Shown: piece after piece, positions 16,901 to 24,745 of the stretch
Layout of the letters: the number at the start of each line of letters is the position of its first letter
How positions within the stretch are numbered: the first letter of the stretch is position 1
From: Sneathiella sp. P13V-1
GTDB taxonomy: Bacteria > Pseudomonadota > Alphaproteobacteria > Sneathiellales > Sneathiellaceae
Assembly (NCBI RefSeq): GCF_015143595.1
Contig: NZ_WYEU01000004.1
Location: forward strand, 1-64,000
Length of the DNA stretch: 64,000 bases
Reading direction: 5' to 3'
The notes under the pieces: model-generated
What the model was told of the DNA's origin: nothing
The model's input: only the letters and a program-made list of their open reading frames with translations
Database searches by the model: none
Program-made: the position numbers and the translations under genes

Positions 16901-17415
16901 TGCAATACTGGCATCATCCAACTCATGAAGCCATGTTCACTTTGGTGCGCAACGGTAGACGATACGATTCCGTGGTCATCACCTGCGAGCGCCAATACAC
17001 CGCCAAACTTAGATGTGCCATTGGAGTTTGCGTGGCGGAACACATCACCAGTCCGGTCAACACCTGGGCCTTTGCCGTACCACATGCTGAAGACGCCATC
17101 ATACTGGGCTCCTTTGTACATGTTCAGCTGCTGGCTACCCCATACAGCTGTTGCAGCCAGATCTTCATTGATCCCGGGTTCAAAATGGATGTCATTCTCT
17201 TTCAGGTATGGGCGAATTTTCCAAAGCGCCTGATCGTACCCACCCAAAGGAGAGCCACGGTAACCTGAAATAAAACCTGCAGTATTCAGACCAGCGGCAC
17301 GATCCCGCTCTTTCTGCATCAAGGGTAAGCGAACCAGAGCCTGAATACCGGTCAGGAAAACACGACCTTCTTCCAGCTTGTACTTGTCATCCAGCGAGAC
17401 GTTAGCAAGCGCCAT
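13948..17415 (-). CDS. Single-chain indolepyruvate ferredoxin oxidoreductase
   Basis: A 1155-residue fused enzyme that oxidises indolepyruvate and other aryl pyruvates to aryl-acetyl-CoA with ferredoxin as acceptor, in aromatic amino acid breakdown. In order: a pyrimidine-binding thiamine domain (GYRGSPLGGYDQALW near the start), a core region, a thiamine-diphosphate domain (NLGDGTYHHSG, YNDAVAMTGGQP), a cysteine-rich 4Fe-4S region (CEGCGDCSVQSNC) and the gamma domain (ITGIGGTGVVTIGAL; GLAQKGGAVTSHV). The length is typical for the fused proteobacterial form. I set the start at ATG 17415, eight bases after GGGAG; a TTG at 17430 overlaps that site. Confidence 0.93.
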   Translation of the reverse strand: MALANVSLDDKYKLEEGRVFLTGIQALVRLPLMQKERDRAAGLNTAGFISGYRGSPLGGYDQALWKIRPYLKENDIHFEPGINEDLAATAVWGSQQLNMYKGAQYDGVFSMWYGKGPGVDRTGDVFRHANSNGTSKFGGVLALAGDDHGIVSSTVAHQSEHGFMSWMMPVLHPASVQEVLDYGLLGIAMSRYSGLWVGFKCISETIEGGASVYVGPDRVNVKLPDIELPAGGLNIRPNDNRFEQEERLTKHKIYAAREFARVNGLDKVVMDSPKRRFGIVTTGKAYLDVRQALRDLGIDDAQAADIGLTVYKVGMPWPMDPTGIRQFAEGLEEVLVVEEKRALVENQMKEQLYNWDTAVRPRIIGKFDDLGNVIFSSAGELTPASVARVIAARIDKFYTSESIQNRLKFLDRKEEQLNQTPAKLTRTPFYCSGCPHNRSTVVPDGSRAVAGIGCHYMVTWMDRKTTEFTQMGGEGVPWVGQQHFTDETHIFANLGDGTYHHSGLLAIRQAIAAKANITYKILYNDAVAMTGGQPLDDQLTPWQIAQQVAGEGVKKIKVVSDEPNKYSSDIEWPKGTTFDHRDDLDAVQKELREIEGVTILLYDQTCAAEKRRRRKRGQFPDPAKRVIINDLVCEGCGDCSVQSNCISVEPLETEFGRKRIINQSTCNKDFSCVNGFCPSFVTIEGGELRKPAGSENADPSADLPMPQPIELKNPYRILITGIGGTGVVTIGALMSMAAHLEGKGVTVLDQAGLAQKGGAVTSHVHIAPEPENISAVRIPAGRADLLIGCDMVVAGSYDSLAKLDRGVANAVVNAHPAPTMDFTLNPDAPFPVADTIQTIKDAVGDQACHLVDANEIATTLMGDSIATNLFMVGYAFQKGFIPLSMEALLKAIELNGVAIDFNKQAFAWGRKMAFDPEGVLEEVNRLSGPKFITPPTENLDEMIARREAFLTDYQNAAYAKRYRDLLNKVISKDEQFGDDKALTEAVAKSLFKLMAYKDEYEVARLYADTSFTKRVEQMMEGDYTLKFNLAPPLFAKKDANTGHMVKSEYGPWMLKAFKHLSKFKFLRGTPFDPFGYLEERKEERRLIQEFEGDLTKLLDGLNEDNYAIAVEIAELPMKVRGYGHVKEKAVDSFHKQRQHMMEQFNNPSLLAKAAE

Positions 17416-17593
17416 AACATCAACTCCCAAAGCTCAGATTTGTATTATGTAATATATGAAAAATAGCACCATTTTCAATTAAGGTCAACATTGCTGACAT
17501 TTCGAAAGAAAATTACTCGTAATAAAATTTTGACTTTTGCGTGGAATAAGGGTTTCTGAATAGAAAATTCATCTCAATTATCACGGAAAAACG

Positions 17594-18583
17594 ATGGCAA
17601 TTCTCGTTACAGGTGCAGCAGGGTTCGTAGGAATGCATGTCTGCGAATATCTTTTGCGCGCCGGTGAGGTCGTGGTTGGGGTGGATAATTTGACGGATTA
17701 CTATGATGTCCGGTTGAAGGAAGCTCGCTTAGGGCGGATTCAAGAATATGAAAACTTCAGTTTCCACAAAATTGATATCAGCGATTCTGAGACCTTTCTA
17801 ACGGAAATGAACACGATACCGGACATTAGCAAAGTGGCCCATATGGCGGCTCAGGCTGGTGTCCGATACAGTTTGGAAAATCCGTTTTCTTATGCACGAT
17901 CCAATCTGGATGGTTTCCTCACTATTCTTGAATATTGCCGTCATAACAAGAAGCTGGAGCATTTGGTTTATGCAAGTTCCAGCTCTGTTTATGGGGGGAA
18001 CAAGGTTCTTCCCTATTCGACAGATCAACAGGTGGATCATCCGGTCTCCCTGTATGCGGCGACAAAGAAATCCAATGAATTGATGGCTCACTCCTATAGC
18101 CATTTATATCGTTTTCCGACCACAGGTCTTCGGTTCTTTACCGTTTACGGACCGTGGGGGCGGCCTGATATGGCTTACTGGTCATTTACAGAAGCCCTGC
18201 TTGCTGGAAAGACACTAAAGATATTTAACAATGGGGAAATGAAGCGCGACTTTACCTATATTGACGATATTGTCAGTGGGGTTGTAAAGGTGCTAAGTAA
18301 CCCACCAAAAGACGAAGGCGAGAGCGGCGCGCCCTACCGGATTTACAATATTGGAAACCATCGTTCCGAGCCTTTAATGGAACTGGTCCATAATCTGGAA
18401 AAGGCCTTGAACGTGACAGCCAATCTGGAGTTTCTACCCATGCAACCGGGTGATGTTAAGGAAACTTTTGCAGATATTGATCCATTATCACGGGATGTTG
18501 GTTATGCCCCGACAACGAAATTGTCTGACGGTATTCCCAAATTTGTGGAATGGTACAAAACATATTTTAAGGACAAGTTCTGA
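17594..18583 (+). CDS. NAD-dependent epimerase, probable UDP-glucuronate 4-epimerase
   Basis: A 329-residue extended short-chain dehydrogenase. It has TGAAGFVG at residues 6-13, NLTDYYD, the catalytic SSSSVYG and YAATKKSNE (Y-x3-K), and RFFTVYGPWGRPDMA, the signature of UDP-glucuronate (or UDP-galacturonate) 4-epimerases. The product, UDP-galacturonate, feeds capsule or LPS synthesis in the cytoplasm. Its stop overlaps the next start by one base (TGATG), so it is translationally linked to two thioesterases, an unusual partnership for a sugar epimerase. Confidence 0.88.
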   Translation: MAILVTGAAGFVGMHVCEYLLRAGEVVVGVDNLTDYYDVRLKEARLGRIQEYENFSFHKIDISDSETFLTEMNTIPDISKVAHMAAQAGVRYSLENPFSYARSNLDGFLTILEYCRHNKKLEHLVYASSSSVYGGNKVLPYSTDQQVDHPVSLYAATKKSNELMAHSYSHLYRFPTTGLRFFTVYGPWGRPDMAYWSFTEALLAGKTLKIFNNGEMKRDFTYIDDIVSGVVKVLSNPPKDEGESGAPYRIYNIGNHRSEPLMELVHNLEKALNVTANLEFLPMQPGDVKETFADIDPLSRDVGYAPTTKLSDGIPKFVEWYKTYFKDKF

Positions 18584-19050
18584 TGTCATTGCCATTTGAT
18601 GTGAAGCAGATACAGCATATCATCGACACCGGTATCCCGCATTGTTCGGATATCGGCATTAAACTGGAAGAAATTGATGGTTCCGCTGTTGTTATGCGAT
18701 TGCCATATGATACACGCTTTGTTGGAAATCCTGTATCAGGGGTCTTGCATGGCGGAATTATCACCACACTGATTGATACTGCGTCCGGCATGTGTGTTTA
18801 TGCAAAAAAACAGGCATATCTTCCAATTGCGACATTGGATCTCAGGATTGATTATCTAAAAGCCGCGGAACCAGAACGTGATGTTTTGACGCGTGCAGAA
18901 TGTTATCGTCTTACCAGACAGATTGCTTTTGTAAAAGCGGTTGCTTATCACGATGATGTGGAAGATCCGATCGCAAATAGCGTAAGTACTTTTATGCTGC
19001 AATCCACCCCAACACCGCCCCTCAGCGAAATGACAAAGAAGGTGGGTTAA
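18583..19050 (+). CDS. PaaI-type hotdog thioesterase, first of two
   Basis: A 155-residue hotdog-fold protein of the PaaI thioesterase group, which hydrolyses acyl- or aryl-CoA. The motif GVLHGGIITTLIDTASG near residue 47 carries the usual HGG and the Asp expected at the active site. TGATG overlap with the epimerase gene upstream and a two-base gap to the second thioesterase make this a coupled three-gene operon. Confidence 0.88.
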   Translation: MSLPFDVKQIQHIIDTGIPHCSDIGIKLEEIDGSAVVMRLPYDTRFVGNPVSGVLHGGIITTLIDTASGMCVYAKKQAYLPIATLDLRIDYLKAAEPERDVLTRAECYRLTRQIAFVKAVAYHDDVEDPIANSVSTFMLQSTPTPPLSEMTKKVG

Positions 19051-19052
19051 TC

Positions 19053-19508
19053 ATGGCGACAGTTGATCAAGAAAAATTCCTGAACGCGATTTTGGAAGCT
19101 AAAGCCAATAACGATTATGCTTCCATCGCTGATTCCATTCCGTATCTAAAATATCTAGGGATGACCGTTGAAGAGGATGAAAACGGTCAGATGATCTGCC
19201 ATCTTCCTCAAAATAAAAAATTCACAGGAAACCCTGTACTTCCTGCGATCCATGGCGGGGTTGTCGGTGCATTTATGGAGAGTACCGCACTGATCCATGT
19301 GATTGTCAGTCAGGACATAAAAACACTTCCTAAAATTATCACATTTACAACAGATTATCTCCGCTCTGCCAAGGTAACTGATCTCTATGCAGAGGCTGTG
19401 ATCACAAAACCTGGTCGCCGCGTGATGAATATTCGCGTGCGTGCCTGGCAGGATGATCGCAGCAAGCCGGTTGCCACAGCAAATGCGAACTTTCTTGTGA
19501 GTGAATAA
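19053..19508 (+). CDS. PaaI-type hotdog thioesterase, second of two
   Basis: A 151-residue relative of the preceding gene, with about 25 extra N-terminal residues. The HGG motif is kept (PAIHGGVVGAFMESTALI), but the position of the first copy's Asp holds Glu. Hotdog enzymes work as dimers or tetramers, so the two products could pair. The substrate is unknown. It ends the epimerase-thioesterase operon. Confidence 0.83.
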   Translation: MATVDQEKFLNAILEAKANNDYASIADSIPYLKYLGMTVEEDENGQMICHLPQNKKFTGNPVLPAIHGGVVGAFMESTALIHVIVSQDIKTLPKIITFTTDYLRSAKVTDLYAEAVITKPGRRVMNIRVRAWQDDRSKPVATANANFLVSE

Positions 19509-19555
19509 AAACTACATATCTATAAATCTCCGACACATGATGGAGCGAAAAATCA

Positions 19556-21331
19556 ATGTCTGAACAGGGATTAGCAAATCTGCCTGAGTGGGATTTGTCC
19601 GACCTATATCCGGGGCGCGATAGCACGGAACTTAAAACTGACCTTTCAAGCGCTGCGGATGACGCTGGTGTTTTCCAAGAAGAGTTTAAAGGAAAACTGG
19701 GGTCACTGGACGGTGAAGCGCTTGGCGCTGCAATTGTCCGCTATGAACAAATCGAAGAGGTTTTGGGACGGATTATGTCATACGCCTACCTTGTGTATGC
19801 GGGGGACATGGCAGACCCGGAAATCGGTAAGTTTTTCCAGAACTTGCAGGAGAAGGTCAATGACATCTCCACTGATTTGTTGTTCTTTACGCTGGAAATA
19901 AATAAGCTGGAAGAAGACGCACTTCAGAAGGCGTATGAGGCTTCAAGCCTTCTTCAAAAATACCAGCCTTGGGTTGAGAATATCCGTGTGCTCAAGCCAT
20001 ATCAGCTGGATGACAATATCGAAAAACTCCTTCACGAAAAGTCGGTTTCCGGACGCGGCTCCTGGGTTCGTTTGTTTGACGAAACCATGGCGGGGTTGAA
20101 GTTTGATCTTGATGGTCAGCAATTGGCATCACAGGAAGTTTTGCATCTGCTGTCGGACAAGGATGGTGCTGTCCGCAAAAAAGCCGCGAAAAGCCTTGGT
20201 AAGGTTTTCGCTGAAAATGTCCGTCTTTTCGCTCTGATCACCAATACCCTAGCAAAAGATAAATCCATTGAAGATGAATGGCGGAAAGCTGAAAGCCCGA
20301 TGACCATGCGGCACTTGTCCAATCAAGTTGAAGCAGAAGTTGTTGAAGCATTGACGGATGCAGTGAAAGCCTCCTATCCGAAACTTTCTCATCGCTATTA
20401 CAAGCTCAAAGCCAAGTGGATGGGGCAGGAGAAACTGGATTACTGGGATCGTAATGCGCCACTCCCGGAAGATGATGATCGCCTGATCACATGGGATGAG
20501 GCGCGGGACACAGTGCTTGAAGCTTACGGTCGTTTTTCACCCGAGCTTGCGACAATGGGTCAGGAGTTTTTTGACAAACCCTGGATTGATGCCTCGGTTC
20601 GCCCAGGAAAATCACCGGGTGCTTTCGCCCATCCAACGGTTCCAAGTGCCCACCCGTATCTGCTGGTAAATTATCAGGGTAAAGTCCGTGATGTGATGAC
20701 ACTTGCTCATGAGCTTGGGCATGGAGTGCATCAGGTTTTGGCCGCGCCTCAAGGGGCGCTTTTGTCGGACACACCGCTCACACTTGCGGAAACGGCCAGC
20801 GTCTTTGGGGAACAACTTACCTTCCGGGCATTGCTTGAAAAAGAGACAGATCCAACCCGTCGCCGTGTCATGTTGGCCGGTAAGGTTGAGGATATGATCA
20901 ACACGGTTGTACGCCAAATTGCCTTCTACGAGTTTGAAGTTCGCCTGCATAAGGCGCGCCGCAAAGAAGAACTTTCACCGGATCAAATCGGTGAGATTTG
21001 GATGGATGTTCAAAAAGAAAGTCTGGGCCCAGCCATTAAAATGCATGATGAGTATCAGTATTTCTGGTCCTACATTCCACATTTCATCCATTCACCCTTT
21101 TATGTCTATGCCTACGCCTTTGGTGATTGTCTGGTAAATGCCCTTTATGCGGTTTATCAGGATAGTAATGAAGGTTTCCAGGCCAAATATTTTGATATGC
21201 TTCGTGCTGGTGGAACGTTGCGTCACAAAGAACTTCTAGCCCCATTTGGGCTGGATGCCTCTGATCCTTCCTTCTGGTCAAAAGGTCTTGGCGTCATAGA
21301 AGGATTTATCGATGAGTTGGAGGAATTATAA
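19556..21331 (+). CDS. M3-family oligoendopeptidase (PepF type)
   Basis: A 591-residue cytosolic zinc peptidase of family M3 that degrades short peptides. An N-terminal helical region covers residues 1-200. The catalytic motif LAHELGHGVHQ carries His385, Glu386 and His389, with the third zinc ligand (ETASVFGEQL) about 27 residues on. The C-terminal FIHSPFYVYAYAFGDCLVNALY block is typical. Length fits the family. GGAG lies about 11 bases before the ATG. A strong terminator follows. Confidence 0.93.
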   Translation: MSEQGLANLPEWDLSDLYPGRDSTELKTDLSSAADDAGVFQEEFKGKLGSLDGEALGAAIVRYEQIEEVLGRIMSYAYLVYAGDMADPEIGKFFQNLQEKVNDISTDLLFFTLEINKLEEDALQKAYEASSLLQKYQPWVENIRVLKPYQLDDNIEKLLHEKSVSGRGSWVRLFDETMAGLKFDLDGQQLASQEVLHLLSDKDGAVRKKAAKSLGKVFAENVRLFALITNTLAKDKSIEDEWRKAESPMTMRHLSNQVEAEVVEALTDAVKASYPKLSHRYYKLKAKWMGQEKLDYWDRNAPLPEDDDRLITWDEARDTVLEAYGRFSPELATMGQEFFDKPWIDASVRPGKSPGAFAHPTVPSAHPYLLVNYQGKVRDVMTLAHELGHGVHQVLAAPQGALLSDTPLTLAETASVFGEQLTFRALLEKETDPTRRRVMLAGKVEDMINTVVRQIAFYEFEVRLHKARRKEELSPDQIGEIWMDVQKESLGPAIKMHDEYQYFWSYIPHFIHSPFYVYAYAFGDCLVNALYAVYQDSNEGFQAKYFDMLRAGGTLRHKELLAPFGLDASDPSFWSKGLGVIEGFIDELEEL

Positions 21332-21363
21332 GCTCTAACATCTTAGGATAAGAACATTTACGA

Positions 21364-21396
21364 GCCCGGTTCTGTTGTAAACAGAGCCGGGTTTTT
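21364..21396 (+). terminator. Intrinsic terminator of the oligoendopeptidase gene
   Basis: CCCGGTTCTGTT pairs with AACAGAGCCGGG (one G-U pair) over a three-base loop and runs into five T's. Confidence 0.9.
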
Positions 21397-21427
21397 CTAT
21401 GGCTATTTTCGGATTAACTACATTTTG

Positions 21428-21455
21428 TTGCCCTGATCGCTGGTTTTGCTATATT
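21428..21455 (+). promoter_or_regulatory. Probable promoter of the cytochrome oxidase subunit IV gene
   Basis: TTGCCC at 21428-21433 and TATATT at 21450-21455 are 16 bp apart, placing a transcript start about 35 bases before the ATG at 21499. The unit is isolated by terminators on both sides, so a promoter is required in this gap. Confidence 0.5.
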
Positions 21456-21498
21456 GCGATGCAACGTGGAGATTAACTTTATTAAAGGTAGAGGAAAT

Positions 21499-21627
21499 AT
21501 GCAGGAACACGGCAACATGAATATTGAAGCTCAGCAAAGCTCTTATGCATCCTTTGTTAAGCTGACAACATGGGGCACAATTTTAGCCGCAGCCATCACA
21601 GTTGTGGTGGTACTGGTCATTACCTGA
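21499..21627 (+). CDS. aa3-type cytochrome c oxidase subunit IV peptide
   Basis: A 42-residue single-span membrane peptide. A short polar N-terminus ends in SYASFVKLTTWGT, followed by one hydrophobic helix (ILAAAITVVVVLVIT). This matches the alphaproteobacterial aa3 oxidase subunit IV family, a small helix attached to the oxidase in the inner membrane. AGAGGA sits just before the ATG. The gene sits beside the transhydrogenase genes, away from the other oxidase subunits. It is too short for most gene callers but is well bounded by its own promoter and terminator. Confidence 0.8.
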   Translation: MQEHGNMNIEAQQSSYASFVKLTTWGTILAAAITVVVVLVIT

Positions 21628-21645
21628 TTTAAGGTTTGATCTTTC

Positions 21646-21680
21646 ACCGCTTTCAGGCGCAGTTGAAAGCGGTACTTTTT
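21646..21680 (+). terminator. Intrinsic terminator after the subunit IV gene
   Basis: ACCGCTTTCA and TGAAAGCGGT are perfect ten-base arms around an eight-base loop, followed by ACTTTTT. Confidence 0.85.
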
Positions 21681-21743
21681 GTTTGACGTAGACAGGGGCG
21701 TCAGCAAACCCACTTAAAACATATAACGATAAGAGGATCTAAT

Positions 21744-22898
21744 ATGCAGATCGCTATCCCGAAGGAGTTGAGGGAACACGAAAAACGTGTTGCAGCATCT
21801 CCGGAGACTGTAAAGAAGTTTGTGGGTCTGGGAGCTGAAGTCGTAGTAGAGACGGGGGCAGGTCGCCTCAGTACCTTCTCCGACCAGGAATATATCGACG
21901 CAGGTGCGAAAATCGCCGGAGATGCCGCAGCAACTCTGAAAGACGCCGATGTAATCTTGAAAGTGCAGCGCCCTTTGACCGAGGCCGAAGGCGGGCCAGA
22001 TGAACTATCCCTGATGAAAAAAGGGGCAACCCTGATTTCTGTACTGGCACCTGTTCAGAATCCTGATCAGGTGAAGGCGTATGCCGATGCCGGTATTGAA
22101 GCCCACGCAATGGAACTTGTACCGCGTATCAGCCGTGCACAGTCCATGGACGTTCTTTCTTCCCAATCCAACCTTGCGGGCTATAAAGCGGTTATTGATG
22201 CCGCTGCTGAGTATGGCAAGGCGATGCCAATGATGATGACGGCGGCGGGTACAATTGCACCTGCTAAAGCCTTTATCATGGGTGTTGGTGTTGCGGGCCT
22301 TCAGGCTATTGCGACAGCCAAGCGCCTGGGTGCCGTTGTAACGGCGACCGACGTGCGTGCGGCAACTAAAGAACAGGTGGAAAGCCTTGGTGGTAAATTC
22401 ATCATGGTTGAAAGTGATGAAAGCGGTGACGGTGAAGGCGGTTACGCCAAGGAAATGTCCGATGAATATAAGAAAAAACAGGCAGAGCTTGTTTTTGAAC
22501 ATATCAAAAAGCAGGACATCGTCATTACAACGGCCCTTATTCCGGGGCGCGAAGCACCTATTCTGATCTCAGATGAAATGCTCGCGGTTATGAAGCCGGG
22601 CTCAGTAATTATCGACCTTGCTGTTGAAGCTGGCGGTAACGTGACGCAGTCTAAAGTCGGCGAAATCGTTGTCACAGATAACGGTGTGAAAATCGTTGGT
22701 CACATTAACGTTCCAAGCCGCCTGGCAAGTGACGCATCCAGCCTTTATGCCAAAAATCTTTTCAATTTCCTGCAGCCTATGATCAATAAAGAAAATGGTG
22801 CGCTGGAAATGAATTGGGAAGATGAAATTATCCTGGGTACGGGCCTCACACGTGATGGAAAAGTTGTCCATCCACTTCTGACTGAAGGGGGGAATTAA
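21744..22898 (+). CDS. pntA: NAD(P) transhydrogenase subunit alpha part 1 (NAD-binding)
   Basis: A 384-residue soluble domain I of the proton-pumping transhydrogenase, which passes hydride from NADH to NADP+ using the proton gradient. Visible features are [19 protein letters not shown] at the start, the Rossmann motif [18 protein letters not shown] near residue 175, and [10 protein letters not shown]. In this lineage the alpha chain is split, with the membrane part encoded by the next gene two bases on. The start follows AAGAGGATCTAAT. Confidence 0.95.
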   Translation: MQIAIPKELREHEKRVAASPETVKKFVGLGAEVVVETGAGRLSTFSDQEYIDAGAKIAGDAAATLKDADVILKVQRPLTEAEGGPDELSLMKKGATLISVLAPVQNPDQVKAYADAGIEAHAMELVPRISRAQSMDVLSSQSNLAGYKAVIDAAAEYGKAMPMMMTAAGTIAPAKAFIMGVGVAGLQAIATAKRLGAVVTATDVRAATKEQVESLGGKFIMVESDESGDGEGGYAKEMSDEYKKKQAELVFEHIKKQDIVITTALIPGREAPILISDEMLAVMKPGSVIIDLAVEAGGNVTQSKVGEIVVTDNGVKIVGHINVPSRLASDASSLYAKNLFNFLQPMINKENGALEMNWEDEIILGTGLTRDGKVVHPLLTEGGN

Positions 22899-22900
22899 TC

Positions 22901-23194
22901 ATGGAATCAGTAGATCCTACAGTTTTCCGGTTGGCAATTTTCGTTCTTGCGATCTTTGTCGGCTACTACGTGGTCTGGAGCGTGACACCCGCCCTGCATA
23001 CCCCACTGATGGCGGTTACAAACGCCATTTCGTCTGTGATTATCGTTGGTGCATTGATCGCGGCCGGTCCGGCTGAGGTTAATCTTGCTAAAATCTTTGG
23101 CTTCGTTGCCATCGTTTTGGCCTCGGTAAACATTTTTGGTGGCTTCCTTGTGACGCAACGGATGCTCGCCATGTACAAGAAAAAACAGAAATAA
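22901..23194 (+). CDS. pntAB: NAD(P) transhydrogenase subunit alpha part 2 (membrane)
   Basis: A 97-residue membrane protein with three predicted helices ([58 protein letters not shown]). It is the membrane half of the split alpha subunit and forms the proton channel together with PntB. The Thr-Asn-Ala-Ile-Ser region is highly conserved. It sits between pntA and pntB in a tight operon. Confidence 0.94.
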   Translation: MESVDPTVFRLAIFVLAIFVGYYVVWSVTPALHTPLMAVTNAISSVIIVGALIAAGPAEVNLAKIFGFVAIVLASVNIFGGFLVTQRMLAMYKKKQK

Positions 23195-23206
23195 GGGGGG
23201 CGAGAC

Positions 23207-24598
23207 GTGTCAGCTAATTTAACGGCGCTTGCCTATCTGGTTTCCGCTATTCTTTTCGTTTTGTCCCTTCGCGGACTGTCTTCTCCTGAGAGCTCCCGCC
23301 GTGGTAACTTGATGGGTATGCTGGGTATGGGGATTGCCATCGTCGTGACCATTCTGAACCCAACGGTTTTGTCATATGAATGGATTATCGGCGGTATTGT
23401 TGTTGGTGGTGCCATCGGTGCAGTTATTGCGCAGCGTATTGCCATGACAGCCATGCCACAGCTTGTGGCGGCCTTCCACTCACTAGTTGGTCTGGCAGCG
23501 GTTCTCGTGGCTGCAGCGGCTTTCTACAACCCGGAAGCTTATGGTATTGTCGGCGAAGGCGGCGAACTTACTGTTCTCAGCCGTATTGAGATGGCCATCG
23601 GTATCGTTGTTGGTGCCATTACCTTCTCAGGCTCCGTGATTGCATTTACCAAGTTGCAGGGCCTTGTGTCAGGTAACCCGGTTGTCTTCCCAGGTCAGCA
23701 TATGTTGAACCTTCTGATTGGTGTGACGATCGTTGGTTTGATCATCTGGTTCTGTATTGATCTGAACCCAACTATCTTCTGGGGAATGACAGCATTGGCT
23801 TTCCTGATCGGTTTCCTGATCATCATTCCAATTGGTGGTGCGGATATGCCGGTGGTTGTGTCCATGCTGAACTCCTATTCTGGTTGGGCGGCAGCAGGTA
23901 TCGGCTTTACCCTTGAAAACACCGCGTTGATCATTGTGGGTGCTCTCGTGGGCTCCTCTGGTGCGATCCTCTCTTACATCATGTGTAAGGCGATGAACCG
24001 CTCCTTCTTCAGCGTTATCCTTGGTGGTTTCGGTGGTGATGATGCGGCGGCTTCAGGTGGTCAACAGGTTGACCGTCCTTACAAAGCAGGTTCCGCTGAT
24101 GACGCGGCCTTCATTATGAAGAACGCGGGTAAAGTGATCATCGTTCCAGGTTACGGCCTTGCTGTGGCGCAAGCTCAGCACGCGCTTCGTGAAATGGTGG
24201 ACGAGCTTAAAGCCGAAGGTGTTGAAGTGGCTTACGCCATTCACCCGGTTGCGGGCCGTATGCCAGGTCACATGAACGTTCTTCTGGCCGAAGCAAATGT
24301 GCCATATGATGAAGTGTTCGAACTGGAAGAGATCAACTCTGACTTTACAACTGCCGATGTGGCGCTTGTGGTAGGTGCGAACGACGTGACCAACCCAGCC
24401 GCCCGTGATGATCCGCAAAGCCCGATTTACGGTATGCCGATCCTCGACGTGGATAAAGCCGGAACCGTTCTTTTCGTAAAACGTTCCATGTCTTCCGGTT
24501 ATGCCGGTATCGACAACGAACTGTTCTACAAAGACAACACAATGATGCTTCTGGCCGACGCCAAGAAGATGGTGGAAGATGTGGTGAAAGCCCTCTAA
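23207..24598 (+). CDS. pntB: NAD(P) transhydrogenase subunit beta
   Basis: A 463-residue subunit. About nine membrane helices in the first 270 residues carry the proton path (including VAAFHSLVGLAAVLVA and ADMPVVVSMLNSYSGWAAAG). The C-terminal NADP-binding domain III shows GYGLAVAQAQHALREM, HPVAGRMPGHMNVLLAEA and VGANDVTNPAARDDP. It completes the pntA-pntAB-pntB operon that supplies NADPH. A strong terminator follows. Confidence 0.96.
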   Translation: MSANLTALAYLVSAILFVLSLRGLSSPESSRRGNLMGMLGMGIAIVVTILNPTVLSYEWIIGGIVVGGAIGAVIAQRIAMTAMPQLVAAFHSLVGLAAVLVAAAAFYNPEAYGIVGEGGELTVLSRIEMAIGIVVGAITFSGSVIAFTKLQGLVSGNPVVFPGQHMLNLLIGVTIVGLIIWFCIDLNPTIFWGMTALAFLIGFLIIIPIGGADMPVVVSMLNSYSGWAAAGIGFTLENTALIIVGALVGSSGAILSYIMCKAMNRSFFSVILGGFGGDDAAASGGQQVDRPYKAGSADDAAFIMKNAGKVIIVPGYGLAVAQAQHALREMVDELKAEGVEVAYAIHPVAGRMPGHMNVLLAEANVPYDEVFELEEINSDFTTADVALVVGANDVTNPAARDDPQSPIYGMPILDVDKAGTVLFVKRSMSSGYAGIDNELFYKDNTMMLLADAKKMVEDVVKAL

Positions 24599-24622
24599 TC
24601 CACCGGTCATTACGATCTAACG

Positions 24623-24657
24623 AAGCCGCCGCAGGTCAAACTGCGGCGGCTTTTTTT
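24623..24657 (+). terminator. Intrinsic terminator of the pnt operon
   Basis: AGCCGCCGCAG and CTGCGGCGGCT are perfect arms around a six-base loop and run into T's. Confidence 0.93.
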
Positions 24658-24745
24658 ATGCATAAAAACCATCTGAACTAGGCAGGATTGAAGCTGTCCT
24701 GTAAATAGAAGAAAGCCCATGTAGTATTTAATGAAGGAGCCTTCT

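Noticed and set aside
17431-17593. Regulatory RNA or riboswitch between the oxidoreductase and epimerase genes
   Set aside because: It is AT-rich with no stable hairpin or known motif; it is probably just divergent promoters.
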